Counted from the first letter of the stretch, positions 1 through 8,926 are shown. The stretch: DNA of 64,000 nucleotides from Hominenteromicrobium sp900549945 (GCA_902472305.1 CABRNK010000004.1:1-64000); one strand, 5' to 3'. The notes: generated from the letters alone by a model not told the origin. Made by a program: numbers and translations.

Positions 1-63
1 GCACACTTCTCCTTCTTATCCGCTTCTCCTTTATTCAGTTTTTAGGGTATTTGCCCTTCACAT

Positions 64-95
64 ATAGCTTACGCGATCGCGTAAGCTATTTTTTT
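64..95 (+). terminator. Palindromic rho-independent terminator
   Basis: A perfect 26-bp palindrome at 64-89 (core ACGCGATCGCGT) runs straight into a T7 tract. It would end a transcript entering from the left edge, whose gene lies outside the window. The lack of a loop in the perfect palindrome means the centre must open in the RNA hairpin. Confidence 0.7.
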
Positions 96-377
96 ATCCT
101 TAAATTCCCCGTAATTTGGCATGCCCGCCTTGGCTGTGTTAATCGGCTTGTCCGGTGCCTTTGCTGTGGAATCCCGCGCCGATTTTGATTGGGCGTACCA
201 TGTCGGTTTCAATGACGATCGCATCTGATTCAAACAGGACTGCGCTTCAAGAATTGCCGGTGAAAGGCGCACGGGAGGCAGCCCGGTCCTACAGCTAAGG
301 TTTCAAGTACGGTTAAGTGGAAAAAATATAGGGCTGCACGGACCAAAAAGATGATGTATCTGTGAAAGCCGCGTTTG
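96..377. other. Stretch without a convincing gene
   Basis: Between the first terminator and the promoter at 378 I see no frame with a good ribosome binding site and coherent protein sequence. A short minus-strand open frame runs through 69-272, but its end lies inside the terminator palindrome and it has no recognisable motif. It could hold remains of an older gene, which I cannot identify. Confidence 0.4.
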
Positions 378-406
378 TTGACAAATGTTCCGGACGATGC
401 TATGAT
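378..406 (+). promoter_or_regulatory. Sigma-A promoter for the 431-1272 gene pair
   Basis: TTGACA at 378-383, a 17-bp spacer and TATGAT at 401-406. Transcription would start near 412, just ahead of the GGAGGG ribosome binding site at 418-423, so the leader is very short. Confidence 0.75.
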
Positions 407-430
407 AAGGCCACTGTGGAGGGTATGAAA

Positions 431-751
431 ATGGTTTGGATCGAATTGCAGGGAAAGTGGCTGCCGGAAGCCGCGGATCAGGCGATGCGGATCGTGCGGG
501 ACATATTGAAGGATATTCTGCGCCTTGAAACAGACCCCGCACATTACCGCGTGGAAATAGCCGGCGCGGCCGTGCGCAGGATTTCTGTGCAGGTGGACCT
601 GTTTCCCGCGGGGAGCGCGCGCAGCCGCCGTATGGCAGCGCAGCAGATGCGGGAGCGATTGGCGCAGACGCTGGGACTGCCCGAAGCGCATGTGTCCGCG
701 TCGATTTGCTCGCCGCAGCAGGAAAGGGAGGAAATGCCATGGAGAAATTAG
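431..751 (+). CDS. Small protein of unknown function (106 aa)
   Basis: I do not recognise this protein. The start at ATG 431 was chosen over ATG 425 because GGAGGG at 418-423 is 7 nt upstream of 431 and only 1 nt from 425. It has no signal peptide or membrane segment. The sequence alternates helices and a central beta-rich part (around VEIAGAAVRRISVQVDL), then a basic Arg-rich helix. Its last 13 nt overlap the start of the GNAT acetyltransferase gene at 739, so the two are probably translationally coupled under the promoter at 378. A partner or regulator of that acetyltransferase is possible but is inference from position only. Confidence 0.6.
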   Translation: MVWIELQGKWLPEAADQAMRIVRDILKDILRLETDPAHYRVEIAGAAVRRISVQVDLFPAGSARSRRMAAQQMRERLAQTLGLPEAHVSASICSPQQEREEMPWRN

Positions 752-1272
752 CGATTCGCGCGGTGTGCGGGGGAGATTATCCCGCGGTATCGTCGCTTTA
801 CGCTTATGTGCATGCAATACATGAGGAAAACCGCCCGGATCTTTTTAACGCGTTGGAGGAACCGCTTACGGCGGCGATGTTTGAACAAATATGTGCGGAC
901 AGCGATGGTATTGCGCTCTGCGCGGTACAGAGCGGCCGAATCGCCGGCTTCGCGTATACGCGCATCAAACCGCCGAGTACAAGCCCGATCGTGCGCCCGC
1001 GTGTGACGGCGTATATGGAAGATTTGGTTGTGCACCCGAACGCGCAGACAACCGGCGTCGGGCGAGCGTTTTTTGAGGAGACACACAGGCTGGCTGCCGC
1101 CCGGGGCGCGGTTTCGCTGAAGCTGAAGGTGTGGACATTCAACAGGAATGCGCGGGAATTCTATGGGCGTATGGGGATGCATCCGCGCAGCGTGATCATG
1201 GAGATGCCGTTTGCGGGGATTGGGAGTTTTCCACGGAACTGTGATGTGCCGGTGGAAAACAGACGCGATTGA
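739..1272 (+). CDS. GNAT-family N-acetyltransferase (177 aa)
   Basis: This is a GNAT acyl-CoA-dependent N-acetyltransferase. Motif A is visible around residues 105-120 as VHPNAQTTGVGRAFFEE (a variant of the R/Q-x-x-G-x-G/A acetyl-CoA loop), and motif B follows as the beta strand LKLKVWTFN and the NAREFYGRMGM helix. The start at 739 has AAAGGGAGGA 6-8 nt upstream; an upstream in-frame ATG lies inside the previous gene without a ribosome binding site. The substrate cannot be told from sequence. It overlaps the upstream small gene and precedes a second, only distantly similar GNAT gene at 1332. Confidence 0.85.
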   Translation: MEKLAIRAVCGGDYPAVSSLYAYVHAIHEENRPDLFNALEEPLTAAMFEQICADSDGIALCAVQSGRIAGFAYTRIKPPSTSPIVRPRVTAYMEDLVVHPNAQTTGVGRAFFEETHRLAAARGAVSLKLKVWTFNRNAREFYGRMGMHPRSVIMEMPFAGIGSFPRNCDVPVENRRD

Positions 1273-1331
1273 GTTTTATACCGGCAGGCGGAGAAACTCC
1301 GGCATTCAAATAAAACCGAAGGAGCGATTGG

Positions 1332-1856
1332 ATGATTTATTTAAAACGGAATAATCTTTTGATCCGCGAACTCTGCGAAGCGGATATAGAGCCGATTGTC
1401 GCGGGGGAAATCGCGCAGGGCTGGCTTGGCGCAAGCCGTGAAAAGTACGACATGCGTCTGCGCGATGCGGCGGAGGGGCGATGTGCTGCGCTTTGCGCAG
1501 AGCTTCAGGGGCGGCCCGCGGGTTATGTCAACCTGTATTTTAAGGCGTATCCGCCGTACGCGGAGACGGCTTGGCCCGAAATCGTCGACTTCGGCGTGCT
1601 TGAAATTTACCGAAATCGGGGGATCGGCACGGCACTGATGGATGCGGCCGAGGCGCTCGCCGCAAAACGCAGCGATACGGTCTGCCTCGGCGTCGGCCTG
1701 CACAGCGGCTACGGCGCAGCCCAGCGCATGTACGTGAAGCGAGGCTATATTCCGGACGGCACCGGCGCGTGGTATCGGGGGAAGCCGCTCGGGCAGTACG
1801 CGCCCTGCGTCAACGACGACGACCTGAACCTGTATTTTACAAAGCGGCTGCGCTGA
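1332..1856 (+). CDS. GNAT-family N-acetyltransferase (174 aa)
   Basis: A second GNAT acetyltransferase, preceded by AAGGAGCG at about 1319. The acetyl-CoA loop is YRNRGIGTALMDAAEALA (residues about 95-112), close to the classic R-x-x-G-I-G consensus, and the C-terminal motif B includes GAAQRMYVKRGYIPDG. The length is usual for single-domain GNATs. It begins 59 nt after the first GNAT gene, so the two may be co-transcribed, but they are different enough not to be a recent duplication. Substrate unknown; small-molecule or antibiotic acetylation would be guesswork. Confidence 0.85.
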   Translation: MIYLKRNNLLIRELCEADIEPIVAGEIAQGWLGASREKYDMRLRDAAEGRCAALCAELQGRPAGYVNLYFKAYPPYAETAWPEIVDFGVLEIYRNRGIGTALMDAAEALAAKRSDTVCLGVGLHSGYGAAQRMYVKRGYIPDGTGAWYRGKPLGQYAPCVNDDDLNLYFTKRLR

Positions 1857-1950
1857 ATTTCTGCCGGCGTATGCGCGGCGCGGTGCGGCAGATAATAAGC
1901 CTGTCAGTAACGTGATTCCCGAAGGCGGGAATCGGATCGGAGGAAATACA

Positions 1951-2538
1951 ATGAAAAAAATAATTTCGGCCGTTTTGGCGGCAATTTTTGTACTCAGTTT
2001 TTCCGCCTGCAGGGCGGGAGGATCCGAAAATTCCGGCGCTTTGTCCGATGCGGAGCAGCCGGCGGTCGGGAGCGCGCTGGAGCTGCTGCAGACGGTGTGG
2101 AACAGCTATGCGGACGACGAAAAATTTTCCGTCATAGGCGGCGATGCGTCGGAAGAAAACATGACGACGGACGCGCCGGGAAAATTTGACACTGCGGACT
2201 CGGCCGCGCTGGATTCAATGCTCGGTTTTCCGGCGGGAGAGGCCGATAAAATCGACGACGCGGCCTCGCTCGTGCACATGATGAACGCCAACACGTTTAC
2301 CTGCGGTGCGTTTCATGTACAGGATGCGGCGGCGCTGGACGACGTCGCCGCGGCGGTGCGGGAAAATATCATGAACCGGCAGTGGCTGTGCGGTTTTCCG
2401 GAAAAGCTCGTGATCGTGACGGTCGGCGACTATGTGGTCTCGTTCTTCGGCGCCGGGGAGATTGTGGACGCATTCGGCGAAAAGCTGGCGGCGGCGTACC
2501 CCGCCGTGCAGACGGTCTGCGATGAACCGATCGCGTAA
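1951..2538 (+). CDS. DUF4358-like lipoprotein (195 aa)
   Basis: A secreted lipoprotein: Lys-rich N terminus, hydrophobic core and lipobox FSAC with Cys20 as the lipidated residue, then a Ser/Gly/Glu linker. The C-terminal half (conserved core MNANTFTCGAFHVQDAAALD, then a repeating helix and a VIVTVGDYVVSFF strand) matches the pattern of DUF4358 proteins that accompany MBOAT/DHHW acetyltransferase genes in Clostridia. ATG 1951 is preferred because AGGAAA sits just upstream; the open frame extends back to a GTG at 1912, but that would bury the signal peptide. A small hairpin (arms 1914-1921 and 1926-1933) sits in the leader. It heads the cluster with the MBOAT gene 25 nt downstream. Its molecular role is not established. 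Confidence 0.75.
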   Translation: MKKIISAVLAAIFVLSFSACRAGGSENSGALSDAEQPAVGSALELLQTVWNSYADDEKFSVIGGDASEENMTTDAPGKFDTADSAALDSMLGFPAGEADKIDDAASLVHMMNANTFTCGAFHVQDAAALDDVAAAVRENIMNRQWLCGFPEKLVIVTVGDYVVSFFGAGEIVDAFGEKLAAAYPAVQTVCDEPIA

Positions 2539-2563
2539 AAGATTCTGATTCGGGGGCGCGCCT

Positions 2564-3961
2564 ATGCTGTTTTCAAGCATTCCGTTTTTGTATTATTTCC
2601 TGCCCTGCGCCGTTTTGCTGTATTTTCTCGCGCCGAAGCGGCTGAAAAACACCGTTTTGCTGCTTTTGAGTTTGTTTTTTTACGGGTGGGGCGAGCCGCG
2701 GTATCTCGTTTTCATGGCGGCTTCGATCGTGCAGGGGTACGTGTTCGGCCGTCTGATCGGAAAATACCGGGGAAGAAGGCCAGCCAAGGTTTTTTTGGCC
2801 GCATCGGTGCTTTTCAGCCTTTCCCTGCTCGGATACTGCAAATACGCGGATTTCTTTATCGCGAATTTCAACGCCGTGACGGGACTTTCCGTCCCGCTGC
2901 TGCAAATCGCGCTGCCGATCGGCATCAGCTTTTACACGTTTCAGATTTTAAGCTATGCGGCGGATGTCTACCGCGGCGTGCCCGCGCAGAAAAATTTTAT
3001 CCGCCTCGCCGTTTATATCGCGATGTTCCCGCAGCTTGTCGCGGGGCCGATCGTCCGGTATGCGGACATCGAGCCGCAGCTTGCGGAGCGGGTCCACACG
3101 CTCGAGGGTGCAGCGGCCGGCGTGCGCCGGTTTATATTCGGGCTTTCCAAAAAGGTTTTGCTCGCCAACGTGCTCGGCGCGCTTGTGGAGGCCTTCAAGG
3201 CGTCGGAGGAAAAATCCGTCCTGTATTTCTGGCTGTACGCCGCCGCGTATACCTTGCAGGTCTACTTCGATTTTTCGGGCTACAGCGATATGGCGATCGG
3301 TCTCGGGCGGATCTTCGGCTTTCGCTTTGCCGAAAATTTCGACCACCCCTACGCGGCGCGGAGCATAACCGCGTTCTGGCGCAGGTGGCACATTTCGCTC
3401 GGCACATGGTTTCGGGATTATCTGTATATCCCGCTGGGGGGCAACCGCGTCAGCCGGCCGCGCTGGCTGCTTAATATTCTGGTCGTTTGGATGGCGACCG
3501 GGCTGTGGCACGGCGCGGCGTGGAGCTTCGTCGTCTGGGGCCTCTGGTTCGCGGCTTTGCTCATGCTCGAAAAGCTGTGGCTGCTGCCGCGGCTTGAGAG
3601 GCACCGGTGGCTCGGGCACGCGTACACGCTGTTTTTCGTTGTGCTCGGCTTTGTGATCTTCGACGCCGCGAGCATTTCGGACGCGGCGGCGTCCATTGCG
3701 GCGCTGTTCGGCGGCGCGGGACTTCCGGCGGCTACGGCGGAAAGCGCCTACATGCTGCGCAGCTACGCGGTCGTGCTGGGGATCGCTGCGATCGCCGCAA
3801 CGCCCCTGCCGCAGCGTATCGCGGCGGCGATGCAGAGCCGGCGGCGTATTCGCCCGGTGCTCTATGCGGCGGAACCGGTCGTTTTGCTCGGGCTGCTCGC
3901 GGTGTGCACGGCGTTTTTGGTCGACGGCTCGTTCAACCCGTTCTTGTATTTCCGGTTTTAA
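2564..3961 (+). CDS. MBOAT-family O-acyltransferase, AlgI-like (465 aa)
   Basis: A membrane-bound O-acyltransferase with about ten to twelve hydrophobic segments and the usual AlgI/DltB/PatA length. The family signature region is intact: PIGISFYTFQILSYAADVYRG, FPQLVAGPIVRY, VYFDFSGYSDMAIGLGR, the WRRWHISLGTWFRDYLYIP segment, and GLWHGAAW, whose His316 corresponds to the invariant catalytic His of the family. Such proteins pass acetyl groups across the membrane to a partner that esterifies a cell-surface polymer. The partner is very likely the DHHW protein encoded 11 nt downstream. The acceptor polymer is not evident, because no polysaccharide synthase is in view. Confidence 0.9.
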   Translation: MLFSSIPFLYYFLPCAVLLYFLAPKRLKNTVLLLLSLFFYGWGEPRYLVFMAASIVQGYVFGRLIGKYRGRRPAKVFLAASVLFSLSLLGYCKYADFFIANFNAVTGLSVPLLQIALPIGISFYTFQILSYAADVYRGVPAQKNFIRLAVYIAMFPQLVAGPIVRYADIEPQLAERVHTLEGAAAGVRRFIFGLSKKVLLANVLGALVEAFKASEEKSVLYFWLYAAAYTLQVYFDFSGYSDMAIGLGRIFGFRFAENFDHPYAARSITAFWRRWHISLGTWFRDYLYIPLGGNRVSRPRWLLNILVVWMATGLWHGAAWSFVVWGLWFAALLMLEKLWLLPRLERHRWLGHAYTLFFVVLGFVIFDAASISDAAASIAALFGGAGLPAATAESAYMLRSYAVVLGIAAIAATPLPQRIAAAMQSRRRIRPVLYAAEPVVLLGLLAVCTAFLVDGSFNPFLYFRF

Positions 3962-3972
3962 GGGGGCGCGGC

Positions 3973-5067
3973 ATGAAAATCAAAAATACAGCGGTCGTCG
4001 TCGCGGCGGCGCTTTTTGTGGCGGTATTTTCGCTGTGGAGCATTTTGAAGCCCGCTGCGGCGCAGTCCGAGGCGGAGCGCCGCCCGCTCGCCCAGATGCC
4101 CGAAATCAGCGCGGAGGCCGTGCTATCCGGCGATTTTATGGCGGATTTTGAGGCGTATACGCTCGACCAGTTCCCCCTGCGCGACGGGTTCCGCACGCTC
4201 AAGGCGGTTGCGGCGCTCGGCATTTTGGGCCAGAAGGACAACAACGGGATTTATGTGCGGGACGACTATGCGTCGAAGCTCGATTATCCGATGGATGCGG
4301 CGTCAGTCGATTACGCGGCGAGCCGGTTTCGGCTTGTCTACGACCGTTTTCTTGCGGGCAAGGACATGAATGTATACCTTTCCGTGATCCCCGACAAAAA
4401 TTATTTTATGGCGGCGGAAAATGGGTATCCCGCGCTCGATTATGCGGCGCTGGTCGACCGCGTGCGGGACGGGATGGATTTCGCCGGTTACATCGATATT
4501 TTCCCCCGGCTGTCGCTCTCGGATTACTACCGCACCGACACGCACTGGCGGCAGGAAAAAATCACGGACGTCGCGCAGGCACTTCTCGAGCAGATGGGCG
4601 CGGAATACACCGGGGAATATACGGAACGGCGAATAGACTTTCCGTTCTACGGCGCGTATTACGGCCAGTCGGCGCTGCCGCTGCGGCCGGACGATCTGGT
4701 CTATCTCGAAAGCCCGGTGCTGGAAGGCTGCACGGCCTACGATTATGAGACGGAAAGCGAGATCCCGGCGTACAATCTCGCGGAAGCGGCGGGCCGGGAT
4801 CCGTACGCGCTGTTTTTGTCGGGCTCCAAATCCTTGCTTGTGCTCGAAAACCCCGAAGCGGAGACAGACCGCGAGCTGATTTTGTTCCGGGATTCCTTCG
4901 GCAGCAGCCTCGCCCCGCTGCTCCTTGAGGGCTATGCGCGGGTGACGCTCGTCGATATCCGTTATATATCGCCCGCCCTTTTGGACCGGTTTATCTCGTT
5001 TGCGGATCAGGACGTGCTGTTCCTCTACAGTACATCCGTCCTGAACAGCAGCGAGACGATCAAGTGA
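3973..5067 (+). CDS. DHHW-family AlgJ/AlgX-like O-acetyltransferase (364 aa)
   Basis: An exported SGNH-type acyl transferase anchored by one N-terminal membrane segment (residues about 5-27). The two key blocks of the AlgJ/AlgX/DHHW group are present: YRTDTHWR with Asp189 and His191, and ILFRDSFGSSL with Ser308, which together would form the Ser-His-Asp triad. ATG 3973 follows AGGGGGCG by 5-10 nt. Together with the MBOAT gene and the DUF4358 lipoprotein gene it makes a three-gene O-acetylation cassette: the MBOAT supplies acetyl from the cytoplasm and this protein is expected to place it on an extracellular glycan. There is no dedicated polymer gene nearby, so the target may be a general wall polymer. 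Confidence 0.85.
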   Translation: MKIKNTAVVVAAALFVAVFSLWSILKPAAAQSEAERRPLAQMPEISAEAVLSGDFMADFEAYTLDQFPLRDGFRTLKAVAALGILGQKDNNGIYVRDDYASKLDYPMDAASVDYAASRFRLVYDRFLAGKDMNVYLSVIPDKNYFMAAENGYPALDYAALVDRVRDGMDFAGYIDIFPRLSLSDYYRTDTHWRQEKITDVAQALLEQMGAEYTGEYTERRIDFPFYGAYYGQSALPLRPDDLVYLESPVLEGCTAYDYETESEIPAYNLAEAAGRDPYALFLSGSKSLLVLENPEAETDRELILFRDSFGSSLAPLLLEGYARVTLVDIRYISPALLDRFISFADQDVLFLYSTSVLNSSETIK

Positions 5068-5305
5068 ATAGGGCGACTGTGCCCCGCCGGGCGTATTTAA
5101 AATGTGAATATATTTTGCTTCGGACCGGTTTTCGGCGGGCCGGGGGATGAAATCGAGCCGCGCGGCAGTTTGAGGACTGCTGTGCGGTTTTTTGCCGTTT
5201 TTACGGGGGAATTCACCGAAAGCCGTGCTGCCGGTCGGGGCGGGCGAGCCGCGGGCCTCGCATGCGCTGCGGCGTGCTTTTGGAATTCGGCGCAGAGAAG
5301 CTGTA

Positions 5306-5334
5306 TTGCAATGCTTGTGCTAAGATGCTACAAT
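5306..5334 (+). promoter_or_regulatory. Sigma-A promoter for the two-component system
   Basis: TTGCAA at 5306-5311, 17-bp spacer, TACAAT at 5329-5334, about 60 bp upstream of the sensor kinase start. The rest of the 5068-5395 gap holds no convincing gene; the open frame through 5104-5520 is only an out-of-phase extension. Confidence 0.7.
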
Positions 5335-5395
5335 GTGAAAATAAAAGCGGAAAATACTGTACTTTATTCTAAAAATATGAGGGGCGGCGGGCATT

Positions 5396-7183
5396 ATGTT
5401 AAAAAAATCTGTTTTCCCGGGCGTTGCGAGGGCAGTCAAGGCATCCACTTTCCGGAAGGTGGTGCTGGTTTTTCTTTTGCTGCTGGTGCCGCTGTATGCG
5501 ATGAGCTTTCTCGTTTATGAGCGGAGCTACCGGCTGGTTCAGGACGACATTTTTTCATCGCACCAGACGCAGATCCGCAATTACATGCAGGTACTCGAAA
5601 ACGACGTCGCGTACATCCGCAGCCAGCAGCTCAACCTTGTAAACGACGCCGAGCTGAATGCGCTTGGCTTTTTGTACGACAACATGGAGCTGTACGATAT
5701 TGTTCTGGCGGAGCGCTCGGTGCAGGAAAAGCTGGAGACGCTCCGTGCCGGCTCGCCCTATGTGGAGGATGCGACCGTATGGCTGCTTGCCGGCGGCATT
5801 TCTATTTCGGGCAAGCACGGGGTTTCGCCGCTCACGCAGACGGATTATGATTTTATCCGCAGGTGCACGGAAAACCCGGCGGCGCCGATCGCGGTTTATG
5901 CGGGGGTTCCCTATATGGTGGTGCTTTCGCCGTATCTGATGGATCTGGGCGAAACGCCGCCGTCGGAGACCGAGGCTGTCGCACTGATCGTCGAGCTGGA
6001 TTTTCAGCCCTTTACGGACACAATACGCCGGGGTGAGCCGCACTACGATACCGACGCGTTCCTCAGCTTCAGCGGTGCGGAGGAGCTTGAAGGCGCGGCG
6101 GGGCAGGCGGGGGCGCCTTTGGCGGAGAGGGTCGCGGCGGAGCATGCCGGGGAGGATTCCGGCTCACTGCGGCTCGAATACGAGGGGCTCCCCTACATCG
6201 TGAGCTACCAGCGCTCGCAGGCGCTCGACGCGCTGCTTCTGAGCTACACGCCGGAGGAGAATATTTTCGCCCCGCTGCACTTTTACCGCGGCTGGCTCGC
6301 CGTGTTTCTCGTGCTTTCCATCTTGATCGTCGGCGCGTTTGCCGCGGTGGTGTACGTCATGATGCACAGGCCGCTGCACGTGCTGCTCGGCGCGTTCCGC
6401 CGCGTGGAGGGCGGAGAGCTGACGGCGGCAATCGGGCACAGGGCGCCCGATGAATTCGCATATATTTACGATGGATTCAACCGTATGCTCTCGACGATAC
6501 GGCGGCTGAACCGCGAGGTGTACGAGCAGACCATTCTGATGCAGCAGGCCGAATTAAAACAGCTGCAGCAGAAAATCAACCCGCATTTTCTCTACAACGC
6601 CTTTTTCTCGATCTCTACGGTTTCCAGAGCGGAGGGCTGCGACACGGCGTCGCGGCTAGCGCAGCGGCTCGGGCAATACTTTCGGTTCGTGACAAAGGAG
6701 GCGTCCGAGCAGGTGGCGCTTTCCAGAGAGCTGGAATACGCGCAGATCTACGCCGAAATTCAGGAAATGCGCTTTTCAAACCGCATCTCGATTGAAATGG
6801 AGGCGCTGCCGCGCCCGGCACTCGCCGACCTGCGGCTGCCGGCCCTGCTTTTGCAGCCGCTGATCGAAAACGCGCTGGAACACGGTCTGAAAAACAAGCT
6901 GGCCGGCGGCGTGATCTGCGTCGGCTTCCGGGAAAGCGGCAGCAGGCTGATGATCTTTGTGGAGGACAACGGGGACGAGCTCACCGCGCAGCGGCTGGAG
7001 GAGATCCGGCAGGCGCGCATTTACGCGCCGTCCGCGGCTGGGGCGCTCTCCAACATCTACCGCAGGCTGCGCATCGTGTTCGGCGATGCGTGTGCAATGC
7101 GCGCGGCGCGCGCGGGCCGGGGCGGCTTGCGGATCGAAATCGAAATTCCGGCCGCGTGCGGCTCGGACGTGCAGACGGTATAG
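5396..7183 (+). CDS. YesM-type sensor histidine kinase (595 aa)
   Basis: A membrane histidine kinase of the YesM (His_kinase PF06580) group. It has a first membrane helix at about residues 24-43, an extracellular sensor part to about 295, a second helix to about 320, a HAMP linker (RRVEGGELTAAIG), and the kinase core with KINPHFLYNAFFS, where His397 is the phosphorylated residue. The N box is LLLQPLIENALEHGL and the G1 box VEDNGDEL. The start at 5396 follows GAGGGGCGG. The paired response regulator begins 21 nt downstream. Kinases of this type usually sense carbohydrates or their binding proteins, and the sugar importer starting at 8927 is the obvious target. Confidence 0.9.
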   Translation: MLKKSVFPGVARAVKASTFRKVVLVFLLLLVPLYAMSFLVYERSYRLVQDDIFSSHQTQIRNYMQVLENDVAYIRSQQLNLVNDAELNALGFLYDNMELYDIVLAERSVQEKLETLRAGSPYVEDATVWLLAGGISISGKHGVSPLTQTDYDFIRRCTENPAAPIAVYAGVPYMVVLSPYLMDLGETPPSETEAVALIVELDFQPFTDTIRRGEPHYDTDAFLSFSGAEELEGAAGQAGAPLAERVAAEHAGEDSGSLRLEYEGLPYIVSYQRSQALDALLLSYTPEENIFAPLHFYRGWLAVFLVLSILIVGAFAAVVYVMMHRPLHVLLGAFRRVEGGELTAAIGHRAPDEFAYIYDGFNRMLSTIRRLNREVYEQTILMQQAELKQLQQKINPHFLYNAFFSISTVSRAEGCDTASRLAQRLGQYFRFVTKEASEQVALSRELEYAQIYAEIQEMRFSNRISIEMEALPRPALADLRLPALLLQPLIENALEHGLKNKLAGGVICVGFRESGSRLMIFVEDNGDELTAQRLEEIRQARIYAPSAAGALSNIYRRLRIVFGDACAMRAARAGRGGLRIEIEIPAACGSDVQTV

Positions 7184-7204
7184 TCATTTGGGGGAGGTAT
7201 TTTC

Positions 7205-8827
7205 ATGTATCGCATCTTGATTGTGGACGACGAGCCGATGATCGTGGAAGGGCTCTGCGCGCTGTTCGAGGAGCAGGACGCCGTGCAGCTGGAGGTGTAC
7301 AAGGCGTGTCTTGCGGCAGAGGCGCTCGGCATTATGAACCGCCGGCGCATCGACATTTTGCTCACGGATATCCGCATGCCGGCGGTCAGCGGCATCGAGC
7401 TGATGCAGAGGGTGCGGGCAAACTGGCCGGCCTGCCGCATCATCTTCCTCACGGCGTTTGAGGAATTTGAATACGCCTATGCGGCGCTGAAAAACCCGGG
7501 CGTGCGCTTTTTGCTGAAAACCGAGAGCCACGAGGCAATTCTCCGGGCGGTGTCGGAATGCGTTGCAGAGCTTGAGGCTGTGCTGCGGGAAAAGCTGCTT
7601 CGGCAGCGCTCGGCGGAGCAGAGCGGCGTCATTCGCGCCCTGCGTGCGCGGGAGCTTTTCAGCCGGCTTCTGCATGTGGGCGAAGCGGAGGTCACGCAGG
7701 CGCTTCTCGACGAACTGGGACTTCCCCTCTGCACCGGGGAGCCAGTCTATCTCCTGCTTGGGCTTCCGGCCGCCCCGCAGGAGGAGGCGCTCCTGCAGAT
7801 GGACCGGATCACCGGCGGCCTGACGGTGCGGGCCGGCACAAAAGCGCGGTGCGCCGCGCACAAGGACGGCTCCGGCGTGCTCGTGTGGTTCCTGCAGGAA
7901 AACCGCGCGGAAATGGCGGAGATCACGCAGGCGCTGCCGGTGCTGCTCGCCGATGAGCTGGAGGCAATGGAAGCGGCGTATCAGGCGGATACGGTGTTCG
8001 TACTGGCCGCGCGCCCGTGCGCGTGGGATCAGCTGGCGCATGCGTACCAGCGGCTGAAGGCGGTTCTGCACCTGAAAGCGTCGGCCGGAAAGCGGCTCGT
8101 CTATGTGGCGGACGGCGAGGAGACGTCCGCCGGGGAATCGGAGGCGCTGCGGCGGAGCGAGGCGTGCAAAAGGCGCATCCGGCAGCTTGGGGCGGCGCTT
8201 GAGGCGGGAGACGGACCCGCAGCCGCCGCGGCGCTGCGCAATGTGTGCGCGTGCATTCTGGAGATCGGAGCGCAGAGGCAGGCGCTGGGACGCGCGCTCG
8301 CCATGGAACTGAGCCTTTGTTTTCTCGCTCTGCTCGGCCGGCTGCCCGCGGCAGAGGAATCGGAGCCCCTGCAAAACGGCGTGCGCTGGCTGTGCAGCGC
8401 GGAGCCGGCACTGCCGGACGAGCGCCGGTATCTGGCGCTTGCAGAGGCGGTTCTCGCGTTTCAGCGGGAGTCCGGCCGCGCGCAGGCTGCGGACTGCATC
8501 GAGAAGGTGAAGGCTTATATTTGCGGGCACCTCGATGCGGATCTGTCCCTGTCGCGGCTGGCGCAGCTCTCGAATTACAACCCCAAATATCTTTCCGATC
8601 TTTTCAGCGCGCAGACCGGCGTAAACCTGTCGGACTACATCGCGGAAAGGCGGCTGGAGGAGGCAAAGCGGCTGATTGCCGGCGGCACGATGAAGATGAA
8701 GGATATCGCCGCCGCCGTGGGCTTTTTCTCCTCCTCGTATTTCACGCGCTTCTTCAAAAAGGCGCTCGGCATAACGCCGGTGCAGTATCAGGAGCGGCTT
8801 CTCCGGAAAGAGCTGGACAGAAGATAA
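7205..8827 (+). CDS. YesN-type response regulator with AraC DNA-binding domain (540 aa)
   Basis: The N-terminal receiver domain has the acidic pair Asp8/Asp9, phospho-acceptor Asp55 in LLTDIRMP, and Lys105. A long middle region of about 300 residues has no motif I can name and is usual for YesN proteins. The last 100 residues form two AraC helix-turn-helix motifs (DLSLSRLAQLSNYNPKYLSD and MKMKDIAAAVGFFSSSYFTR) followed by the FFKKALGITPVQY tail. It is partnered with the upstream kinase and is expected to activate the ABC importer operon that begins 100 nt downstream. Confidence 0.9.
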   Translation: MYRILIVDDEPMIVEGLCALFEEQDAVQLEVYKACLAAEALGIMNRRRIDILLTDIRMPAVSGIELMQRVRANWPACRIIFLTAFEEFEYAYAALKNPGVRFLLKTESHEAILRAVSECVAELEAVLREKLLRQRSAEQSGVIRALRARELFSRLLHVGEAEVTQALLDELGLPLCTGEPVYLLLGLPAAPQEEALLQMDRITGGLTVRAGTKARCAAHKDGSGVLVWFLQENRAEMAEITQALPVLLADELEAMEAAYQADTVFVLAARPCAWDQLAHAYQRLKAVLHLKASAGKRLVYVADGEETSAGESEALRRSEACKRRIRQLGAALEAGDGPAAAAALRNVCACILEIGAQRQALGRALAMELSLCFLALLGRLPAAEESEPLQNGVRWLCSAEPALPDERRYLALAEAVLAFQRESGRAQAADCIEKVKAYICGHLDADLSLSRLAQLSNYNPKYLSDLFSAQTGVNLSDYIAERRLEEAKRLIAGGTMKMKDIAAAVGFFSSSYFTRFFKKALGITPVQYQERLLRKELDRR

Positions 8828-8848
8828 CAATCTGGAAATGTTCATATT

Positions 8849-8878
8849 GCATTATTTTCTCATAATACGGTAGACTGT
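8849..8878 (+). promoter_or_regulatory. Probable promoter of the 8.9-kb ABC operon
   Basis: TTGCAT at 8849-8854 and TAGACT at 8873-8878 with an 18-bp spacer. Both boxes are weak, as expected of a promoter needing the AraC-type regulator encoded upstream. A 6-bp hairpin (8892-8897 with 8902-8907) lies in the leader just before GAGGAGGT. Confidence 0.4.
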
Positions 8879-8926
8879 ATTTAAGAAAAAAGACGGCAAA
8901 CGCCGTCGATATGAGGAGGTCATGCA

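Noticed and set aside
69..272. 67-codon minus-strand frame near the left edge
   Set aside because: No ribosome site or recognisable motif; its end lies in a terminator palindrome.
230..817. Minus-strand open frames opposite the first small gene
   Set aside because: Composition is Arg/His/Pro-rich, no start signals, and the plus strand has a consensus promoter, ribosome site and coupled GNAT gene.
5104..5395. A longer plus-strand frame starting at 5104 that runs into the sensor kinase gene
   Set aside because: It is out of phase with the kinase, lacks a ribosome site, and spans the promoter at 5306-5334.
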